Below are positions 7,141-12,217 of a DNA stretch of 12,217 nt, in pieces. The position numbers were made by a program, and so were the translations under genes. Numbering within the stretch: position 1 is the first letter of the stretch; each line of letters starts with the position of its first letter. The notes below the pieces were generated by a model, which was not told the DNA's origin, searched no databases, and worked only from the letters and a program-made list of their open reading frames with translations. This DNA comes from Caldifarciminota bacterium (GTDB lineage Bacteria > Hydrothermota > 32-111 > QNBC01): contig JAGLYS010000367.1 of NCBI GenBank assembly GCA_023132105.1, positions 1 through 12,217 on the forward strand, in the 5' to 3' direction.

Positions 7141-8514
7141 TTTTTTTCTAAGAGCCCTGTTTGGAATATTTAATTCACCTCTATATTTGGCAATAGTTCT
7201 GCGAACAATTTTTAGACCTTGCTTATTTAAAATCCCTGTTATTTTTTCATCTGAAAAAGGATCTTTTTTATCTTCTCTATTTATAATTTTCTCAATTTCA
7301 TTCTTTACATCCTTTACAGTTAAAGTATCAATATCACTGACAGCTCTGTTTATAAAGAAGAATTTAGAAGGAAATATCCCCTGAGGGGTATCATAATATT
7401 TATTTGCAAGTGCTCTCGTTATCGTAGAATTGCTTAAACTTAATGTCTCTGCAATATCCTTCATATATAACGGTTTCAAACAACCAATGCCTTTTTCAAA
7501 GAATTCATATTGTCTATTTAAAATTTCTTTAGCAATTCTTTCAATTGTTTCCCGTCTCTTATATAAATTATTAATAAAACTCTTTGCCGCATAAAAGTAT
7601 TTCTGAAGATTTTTCCTCTCTTCCTCTGTTAAATCTTTACTTCTTCCCTTAATTAGGGATAGATAATAACTATTTATTCTTATAGATGGAATTTCATCCT
7701 CATTTAGAATGACAATATATTCACCATCTACTTTACGGATAATAACATCAGGTATGATATATCCTATATCCTGTTTTCTATTATAAAGTGGAATTGTCTT
7801 CAAAGATCTCAAAACGATTAATATATCTTTTATTTCATCAACGGCAATACCCGATTTTCTTGATATTTTTTCAAATGCTTCAGCTTCTAATTCTTTGCCA
7901 AATATTGTCAACAGTTTTATGTATTTATCATCTTCATATCCCATTTTTTCTAACTGAAATGCAATAAATTCCAGCATATCTTTACAACCAACACCATATG
8001 GATCTGTATTTTTCATTTTTTCTATCGCATTTTTAATTTTCGTAATCTTATAAGGATATTTATCTGTAATTTCCCTTGCACTCATACGAAGGAAACCATT
8101 TTCATCCAGCAAGCTTAAGAGTAAATTACCTAATTCTTCTTTTGCACTATCTAATTTACTTAGAAATTCGATTTTGAAATTTTCAAGAGGATCTTTCTTT
8201 TCAGCATATATATCAGGCGTTTCCTTTTCTTGTCCCAGCTTTTTTGGGACATAAGATCTGAGACCTTCACCCCCTTCTTGTAACCATTCAAACTCTTTTA
8301 AATAGTATTCAAGTTTATCATCCTTTTCAATTTCCAGTTCTTGTTCAGTCCTTAATGTCTCTTCAACTTCTATTTTTTCAAGTAATGGGTTTTGCTCTAT
8401 TTCATCTTCAATAAAATCATCAATATCTATTCTATTGGCTTGTAATAGTTTCATTAACTGTACAATTTGTCCGGATACAATCTGCTCAAGCCTGTGTTCT
8501 AATCTCAATTTCAC
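7132..8514 (-). CDS. rpoN: RNA polymerase sigma-54 factor
   Basis: This 460-aa protein directs RNA polymerase to -24/-12 promoters and needs AAA+ activators to open them. Region I (about 1-46) is Gln/Leu-rich, ending in DFIEDEIEQNPLLE. An acidic region II follows (about 50-100), then the core-binding region III. The helix-turn-helix contains SLSNSTITRALANKYY, and the C-terminal RpoN box VRRTIAKYRG (437-446) preserves the invariant RRT-AKYR residues. Length is close to the usual 450-500. The start codon is GTG (8514-8512) overlapping the lptB TGA in a GTGA junction, with AGGAGAG about 13 nt upstream, so translation is probably coupled to lptB. It is the last gene of the lptC-lptA-lptB-rpoN operon, a classic order. 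No activator is in the window, and by eye I found no GG-N10-GC promoter in the intergenic gaps. Confidence 0.96.
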   Translation of the reverse strand: MKLRLEHRLEQIVSGQIVQLMKLLQANRIDIDDFIEDEIEQNPLLEKIEVEETLRTEQELEIEKDDKLEYYLKEFEWLQEGGEGLRSYVPKKLGQEKETPDIYAEKKDPLENFKIEFLSKLDSAKEELGNLLLSLLDENGFLRMSAREITDKYPYKITKIKNAIEKMKNTDPYGVGCKDMLEFIAFQLEKMGYEDDKYIKLLTIFGKELEAEAFEKISRKSGIAVDEIKDILIVLRSLKTIPLYNRKQDIGYIIPDVIIRKVDGEYIVILNEDEIPSIRINSYYLSLIKGRSKDLTEEERKNLQKYFYAAKSFINNLYKRRETIERIAKEILNRQYEFFEKGIGCLKPLYMKDIAETLSLSNSTITRALANKYYDTPQGIFPSKFFFINRAVSDIDTLTVKDVKNEIEKIINREDKKDPFSDEKITGILNKQGLKIVRRTIAKYRGELNIPNRALRKKSK

Positions 8515-9236
8515 AGCCTAAAACTCTCTCCTAAATACTTTCTTTTTACTTCATTGTCATTAATAAGCATTTCTGTTTCGCCATCAATCAATATTTTTCC
8601 ATCATACATAATATAAGAACGTACGGTTATTTCAAGTGTTTCTCTAACATTATGGTCTGTTATCAAAATTCCTACATTTTCATCTTTTAATGTTAAAATA
8701 ATTTTCTGCAACTCATTTTTTATTATGGGATCTATTCCTGTAAATGGTTCGTCCAACAGTAAAAATTTTGGTTGTGTGGACATTATTCTTGCGATTTCCA
8801 CTCTTCTCCTCTCTCCTCCCGAGAGATACGCTCCTCTTGTATCTTTGATATGCTTAATCGAATATCTCTCTAACAATTCGTCAGTTTTAGATATACAGAT
8901 ATCTTTAGAAAACCCTTTCATTTCAAGTACAGAGTATATATTTTCCCATGTTTTTAACCCTCTGAATATAGAGGATTCCTGTTGAAGGTAACCAATCCCG
9001 AGCTGAGCCCTCTTATACATTGGCAATTTTGTAATAACATTTTCATTTAATATTATTTTCCCCTGATTAGCTCTAATCATTCCAACTATCATATAAAATG
9101 TAGTAGTTTTTCCTGCGCCATTGGGACCAAGTAATCCAACGATCTCACCACTATTAACATTAATTGAAACGCCATCAACGACCTTGCGCTTACCATAAAT
9201 TTTTTCTAAGTTAACAGCAAATAAACTATTCTTCAT
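8511..9236 (-). CDS. lptB: LPS export ABC transporter ATPase LptB
   Basis: This 241-aa cytoplasmic ATPase powers LptFG extraction of lipopolysaccharide from the inner membrane. It has Walker A GPNGAGKTT (37-45), Q-loop GYLQQESSIFRGL (82-94), signature LSGGERRR (138-145), Walker B FLLLDEP (158-164) with catalytic E163, and switch His195 in ITDHN. These numbers match the known E. coli LptB catalytic residues E163 and H195. The frame is open to an ATG at 9293, but I chose the ATG at 9236: it gives the usual length and N-terminus and has AAGGGAGA 10 nt upstream, while the longer form would add 19 residues read inside lptA. It overlaps lptA by 11 bp and rpoN by 4 bp. The LptF and LptG permeases are encoded elsewhere. 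Confidence 0.96.
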   Translation of the reverse strand: MKNSLFAVNLEKIYGKRKVVDGVSINVNSGEIVGLLGPNGAGKTTTFYMIVGMIRANQGKIILNENVITKLPMYKRAQLGIGYLQQESSIFRGLKTWENIYSVLEMKGFSKDICISKTDELLERYSIKHIKDTRGAYLSGGERRRVEIARIMSTQPKFLLLDEPFTGIDPIIKNELQKIILTLKDENVGILITDHNVRETLEITVRSYIMYDGKILIDGETEMLINDNEVKRKYLGESFRL

Positions 9237-10143
9237 TCTTAAAATATCTCCCTTCAACATTACCATATGCATGCATAATATTTGTGGAATCACTTTCTGC
9301 TTTTATCAAAATACTATCTGCATGAATATTCAGAGAATCACTTCTATTATATACTATTTCAGCATTATTGTAAAACAAAGCAGATTGTATACTCTCATCT
9401 CTTGATATAATTACCGTATCTCCTTTAATTAAAACATCTTTACTCCGATAGACAGGATTTCCTGAAATGATTCCATTTTCTTTTCTTATATTGAAATTAC
9501 AGAAATCCCCGTTCAATATACTGTTATTCCTTTCCATATTAAAATTATTAACAAATAGAACGATACTATCATTTGCAAATTTTATCGTATCGGATTTAAC
9601 TACAATAGTATCACTATCACTAAAAATAGATAAGACAGGAGAATTGTAAAATTCCGCAAAATGTGTATTGTTATTGAAGTATCCCTTATTCGCATTTATT
9701 TGAAATGTGTCCCCTGCGGTCCTATAAATAATATTATTTTCCATACTCAGTGATGAGTCGGAAAGATCAAATAAGAAATATTTCCCCTTAAGTATATTTT
9801 TTTCGATATAAAATGTATTATTCCCAAAAAATTCCGCAACTGAACTATTTTGATAAAATATTAGTGTATCAGTATAATACCGGTTCTTCTTATCCACCCC
9901 TTTAACACTATCAATCAAAACGAATAAAGAATCACCTAATAACATTGCATTTTCCGATGTAAATAAAACATTGTTCATTAAAAATCTAATATTATCATAA
10001 AAAATTGTTTTTTGTAAATTGTCTTTAATGATTATTTTCATTGAATCTGATTTTATACTATAATCGAATCCGAATATTTTTACATTAATCAATAAAAATA
10101 CGACTAATAACAGCAGTCTATAATTTTTTCTTACCTTCAACAT
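9226..10143 (-). CDS. lptA: LptA/OstA-like periplasmic LPS-transport protein
   Basis: This 305-aa protein has an N-terminal signal peptide (basic KVRKNYR, then a hydrophobic core at about 10-24). The rest is beta-rich and full of short strands with recurring Asp-Ser or Asp-Thr turns, such as SDTIVVKSDTIKFANDSIVL and DSLNIHADSILIKAESDS, as in OstA/LptA beta-jellyroll repeats. In E. coli LptA bridges LptC and LptD across the periplasm. This one is much longer than the 185-residue E. coli protein and could span more of the periplasm alone or carry a second OstA unit. The call rests on repeat style plus position between lptC-like and lptB genes, since sequence conservation in this family is low. 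The ATG overlaps lptC by 26 bp with no clear Shine-Dalgarno, and the TAG stop overlaps lptB. Confidence 0.78.
   Translation of the reverse strand: MLKVRKNYRLLLLVVFLLINVKIFGFDYSIKSDSMKIIIKDNLQKTIFYDNIRFLMNNVLFTSENAMLLGDSLFVLIDSVKGVDKKNRYYTDTLIFYQNSSVAEFFGNNTFYIEKNILKGKYFLFDLSDSSLSMENNIIYRTAGDTFQINANKGYFNNNTHFAEFYNSPVLSIFSDSDTIVVKSDTIKFANDSIVLFVNNFNMERNNSILNGDFCNFNIRKENGIISGNPVYRSKDVLIKGDTVIISRDESIQSALFYNNAEIVYNRSDSLNIHADSILIKAESDSTNIMHAYGNVEGRYFKNEE
9247..9254 (-). promoter_or_regulatory. Ribosome binding site that decides the lptB start
   Basis: AAGGGAGA on the minus strand lies 10 nt before the ATG at 9236 and within the 3' end of lptA. It supports the 241-residue LptB over the upstream ATG at 9293. 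Confidence 0.6.
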
Positions 10144-10624
10144 GTTTAATCACTATTTCATCTAAATCATTATTTGATTGAAGATCACTACCTAATAGAA
10201 TAAAATTACTTCTAATTAATTCTATTTTACCCGGAGCATGTAGTTTTTTATCTTCATTATCCCAAAATAAACTATCAGTTAAAAGCTTTACGGAATCCTT
10301 TGTTAAAACATGTACATTTTTAAATGCATAAAGATTACCCTTATTCGGAAAAAACAGACCGCTATCTGCAACAAGATTGGATTTAAAACTGTCGTTTTCA
10401 AAAAAAGTCAACTTAAAGTTGAACAGTATAATAAGAGTATCCTGTCCCTTTTGTAAAGCTTTCTCTGCGATAAGAGACCATTCCTTATGCCCTTCTTTTG
10501 TAGTTGTGATTTCAAATTCCGACAGGTATTCTGAATTTATATCTGTGGGACTATTTTCATTATCATTGCATGAAACAACAATAAAAATAGAACTCAGCAA
10601 AAACAGTATGTACAATCTTCTCAT
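10118..10624 (-). CDS. lptC: LptC-like lipoprotein, LPS export periplasmic component
   Basis: This 168-aa protein has a lipoprotein signal peptide: MRRLYILFLLSSIFIVVSC, with the lipobox VVSC and Cys19 as the lipidated residue. The mature part is a single beta-rich LptC/OstA-like domain, with features such as EWSLIAEKALQKGQDTLIILFNFKLTFF and LVADSGLFFPNKGNLYAFKNVHVLTKD that resemble LptC of Bacteroidetes-type genomes. E. coli LptC instead keeps an uncleaved membrane helix and passes LPS from LptF to LptA. Identification rests on the domain pattern and on being the first gene before lptA, lptB and rpoN. It has no Shine-Dalgarno, and a promoter -10 ends 7 nt before its ATG. It lies 38 bp after asnS on the same strand. 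Confidence 0.8.
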   Translation of the reverse strand: MRRLYILFLLSSIFIVVSCNDNENSPTDINSEYLSEFEITTTKEGHKEWSLIAEKALQKGQDTLIILFNFKLTFFENDSFKSNLVADSGLFFPNKGNLYAFKNVHVLTKDSVKLLTDSLFWDNEDKKLHAPGKIELIRSNFILLGSDLQSNNDLDEIVIKHVEGKKKL

Positions 10625-10631
10625 ATAATAT

Positions 10632-10660
10632 ATTTAACACTACATATGGAATAGTGTCAA
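10632..10660 (-). promoter_or_regulatory. Promoter of the lptC-lptA-lptB-rpoN operon
   Basis: On the minus strand a perfect -35 TTGACA (10660-10655) is followed after 17 bp by TTAAAT (10637-10632), a four-of-six match to the -10. The predicted start is at about 10625, the base before the lptC ATG. The -35 begins 2 bp after the asnS stop codon, so the promoter fills the 38-bp gap and lets the lpt operon be transcribed separately from asnS. Confidence 0.6.
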
Positions 10661-10662
10661 GA

Positions 10663-11955
10663 TTATGGATAGATCCTTTCCAGGGTTCTTGGGAATGCGG
10701 ATGTCTCTCTTATATGATGAAGTTTACATATCCATCTTATGGTTCTTTCAATACCCAAACCAAAACCGGAATGAGGTATGCTTCCGTATTTCCTCAAATC
10801 GAGATACCATTTGAATGCATCAAGTGGAAGATTGGATTCTTCTATTCTATTTACAAGCGTATTATAATCTTCTTCTCTCTGTCCTCCACCCACTATTTCT
10901 CCATATCCTTCAGGAGCGAGAAGATCAAAGCCAAGAATTAGTTTTTCATTATCAGGATCTCTTTTCATATAAAAAGCCTTTACTTCAACCGGATATTTAC
11001 ATATAAATACAGGTTTATCAAAATGCAAAGCAATTATTTCTTCATGAGGTGCTCCAAAATCCTCTCCCCATTTAAAATCAACACCTTTTGATTTAATAAT
11101 ATCAACAGCTTCCGTATAAGTAATCCTGATAAATGGTTTTGTGCATTTTTTTAATATAGAGATTTCTCTGCCGATATTTTCCAAATCCTTTTCCCTATTT
11201 TTTATGACGCTTTCTATTATATAAACAAGCATATCTTCAGCGACATTCATAGCATCATTAACATCGGCATATGCCATTTCCGGTTCAACTTGCCAAAATT
11301 CGGTTACATGTCTTCTCGTTTTCGATTTCTCCGCTCTAAATGAAGGGCCAAAACAATATACATTTCCTAATGCCATAGCTGCAGCCTCATTATATAGCTG
11401 TCCGCTCTGACTCAGAAATGCATCATCTCCAAAATAATCCACCTTAAAAAGAGTAGTTGTACCTTCACATGCTGCTGGAGTAAATATAGGAGCATCAACC
11501 AATGTAAACCCTCTTTTATTCAAAAAATCTCTTGAAGCATTGATTACTTCACTTCTAATTCGTAAGATAGATGCCTGTTTCTTGGATCTAATCCATAAAT
11601 GCCTATTAGCCATAAGAAAAGAAACGCCATGTTCTTTCTTTGAAATAGGATATTCATTTGCTTTCCCAACAATTTCAAGGTAATTAATGGACATTTCATA
11701 TCCACCCGGAGCCCGTTTATCCTCATATATACTACCTTTTACTATAACCGAAGTTTCAATATTTAATTCATCAAATAAATCAAAATATTTATCATTAATG
11801 TCATTTTTCAACATAACCCCTTGGAGATATCCAGTTCCATCCCTTAAGATTACAAATTTAACTTTACCACTGGATCTCTTATTATACAACCACCCTCTAA
11901 TTTCAATTTCCTTTCTGTCATACATTGAAATATCCTTGATCCATATTCTTTCCAT
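10663..11955 (-). CDS. asnS: Asparaginyl-tRNA synthetase
   Basis: This 430-aa class IIb synthetase charges tRNA-Asn with asparagine. An N-terminal OB-fold anticodon-binding domain (about 15-100, SSGKVKFVILRDGTGYLQGVM) precedes the catalytic core. Motif 2 is FRAEKSKTRRHVTEFWQVEPE (from F206) and motif 3 is GFGLGIERTIRW (from G397). The SGQLYNEAAAMALG stretch and the HVTEFWQVEPE form of motif 2 favour AsnRS over the related AspRS; the C-terminal FPRTLERIYP is also the AsnRS form. Length is normal. The ATG has a strong Shine-Dalgarno AAGGAGA. It begins about 20 nt after the 3' end of rnpB on the same strand with no terminator between, so the two may share a transcript. A direct AsnRS means the cell need not rely only on transamidation to make Asn-tRNA. 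Confidence 0.95.
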   Translation of the reverse strand: MERIWIKDISMYDRKEIEIRGWLYNKRSSGKVKFVILRDGTGYLQGVMLKNDINDKYFDLFDELNIETSVIVKGSIYEDKRAPGGYEMSINYLEIVGKANEYPISKKEHGVSFLMANRHLWIRSKKQASILRIRSEVINASRDFLNKRGFTLVDAPIFTPAACEGTTTLFKVDYFGDDAFLSQSGQLYNEAAAMALGNVYCFGPSFRAEKSKTRRHVTEFWQVEPEMAYADVNDAMNVAEDMLVYIIESVIKNREKDLENIGREISILKKCTKPFIRITYTEAVDIIKSKGVDFKWGEDFGAPHEEIIALHFDKPVFICKYPVEVKAFYMKRDPDNEKLILGFDLLAPEGYGEIVGGGQREEDYNTLVNRIEESNLPLDAFKWYLDLRKYGSIPHSGFGLGIERTIRWICKLHHIRETSAFPRTLERIYP

Positions 11956-11960
11956 AAAAA

Positions 11961-11967
11961 TCTCCTT
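11961..11967 (-). promoter_or_regulatory. Strong ribosome binding site of asnS
   Basis: AAGGAGA on the minus strand lies 5 nt before the asnS ATG at 11955. It sits in the short spacer just outside the 3' end of the RNase P RNA, so it would be free of the RNA fold. It shows that the organism uses canonical Shine-Dalgarno initiation for some genes. Confidence 0.7.
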
Positions 11968-11974
11968 TTATATA

Positions 11975-12217
11975 GGGAGCAGACCATAAGCCGAATTCTG
12001 TATTTGGTAATCATTTATCTGGGACTTTCTTTACAGAAAGCCTCAAGCGACCTACCCAAGGGTAAATATGAAGCGAGCAACTTCTCCCCTTCTATTTGGT
12101 CTTGCATTCTTCGGGGTTTACAAAGCAGAATAGTCTCCTATTCTCTGGTAAGCTCTTACCTCACCATTTCACCATTGCCGTTAATAGCGGCTGTGTATTT
12201 TCTGTTGCACTTTCCGT
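11975..12217 (-). ncRNA. rnpB: RNase P RNA, bacterial type A, 3' part (5' end outside window)
   Basis: This is the catalytic RNA of RNase P, which matures tRNA 5' ends. Read on the minus strand, the window enters at GGAAAGTGCAACAGAAA and continues through GGTGAGGTAAGAGC, GTAAACCCC, GCAAGACCAAATAG, GGGTAGGTCGCTTGAG and AGATAAATGA to the universal 3' element ACAGAATTCGGCTTAT, in the same order as E. coli rnpB. The hairpin CTTTCT-GTAA-AGAAAG (near 12030-12045) is the likely P18 with a GNRA loop, a type A feature. The terminal GGTCTGCTCCC should be the 3' strand of helix P1. Roughly the first 120 nt (5' P1, P2, P3, and the GAGGAAAGTCC region of P4) lie beyond the right edge. The exact 3' end is uncertain by a few bases. 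Confidence 0.96.

Noticed and set aside
9237..9293. Upstream 19-codon extension of lptB
   Set aside because: The ATG at 9236 has a Shine-Dalgarno, gives the exact family length of 241, and starts where LptB homology begins. The extension only reads lptA sequence in another frame.
10663..11955. Aspartyl-tRNA synthetase as an alternative call
   Set aside because: The HVTEFWQVEPE motif 2, the SGQLYNEAAAMALG stretch and the C-terminal FPRTLERIYP are of the AsnRS type.
11687..11989. Open frame of about 100 codons on the plus strand opposite asnS, and similar antisense frames elsewhere (for example 7112-7384 and 10377-10628)
   Set aside because: They lie opposite well-supported genes, have no ribosome binding site or recognisable motif, and are expected shadows in AT-rich coding sequence.

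Overview
This is a low-G+C window (very roughly 30% by eye) from a diderm (Gram-negative-type) bacterium. The evidence for an outer membrane is an LPS-export cluster (lptC-like, lptA-like, lptB) followed by rpoN, the order known from Proteobacteria. The lineage cannot be fixed from the sequence. The AT-rich composition, the lipoprotein-type LptC, the long OstA-like LptA and the stock intergenic repeats at the left edge would fit an uncultured FCB-group or WOR-3-like candidate phylum, but that is a weak inference. All genes look intact, and there is no sign of phage, transposon or CRISPR.

Layout. Positions 1-204 hold no gene, only short repeat modules. A minus-strand operon runs from 3522 down to 205: a membrane-anchored M23 peptidase, a tRNA-dihydrouridine synthase (dus), and a double-domain ECF-type ATPase that overlaps dus. 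An AT-rich divergent intergenic region (3523-3835) carries two consensus promoters and a dyad. Plus-strand genes follow: a secreted CapA/PGA_cap-family protein (3836-4906, start revised) and a membrane-bound, probably double-GAF diguanylate cyclase (5119-7140). The cyclase overlaps rpoN tail to tail by 9 bp. A second minus-strand operon, 10624 to 7132, is lptC-lptA-lptB-rpoN with overlapping genes. Upstream of it, also on the minus strand, are asnS (11955-10663) and the 3' two thirds or so of a type A RNase P RNA gene (rnpB), which runs off the right edge and ends about 20 nt before the asnS start.

How the parts work together. LptB powers extraction of LPS from the inner membrane. The LptC-like and LptA-like proteins would carry LPS across the periplasm. 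LptD/E, LptF and LptG are not in the window. The M23 peptidase and the CapA-like protein also act in the envelope. rnpB, asnS and dus serve tRNA processing, charging and modification.

The most notable pattern is regulatory. The three genes that open transcription units (M23 peptidase, capA-like, lptC) have no Shine-Dalgarno sequence. Each has a TTGACA-type sigma-70 promoter whose -10 element ends only 7-10 nt before the ATG, which implies leaderless or nearly leaderless mRNAs. Several other genes (asnS, lptB, rpoN, the cyclase) do have Shine-Dalgarno sequences. A second point is that the ECF ATPase appears asymmetric, with substitutions in both halves falling in the same predicted composite ATP site. 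Apart from these points the region is ordinary housekeeping sequence; I found no clearly new multi-gene system.
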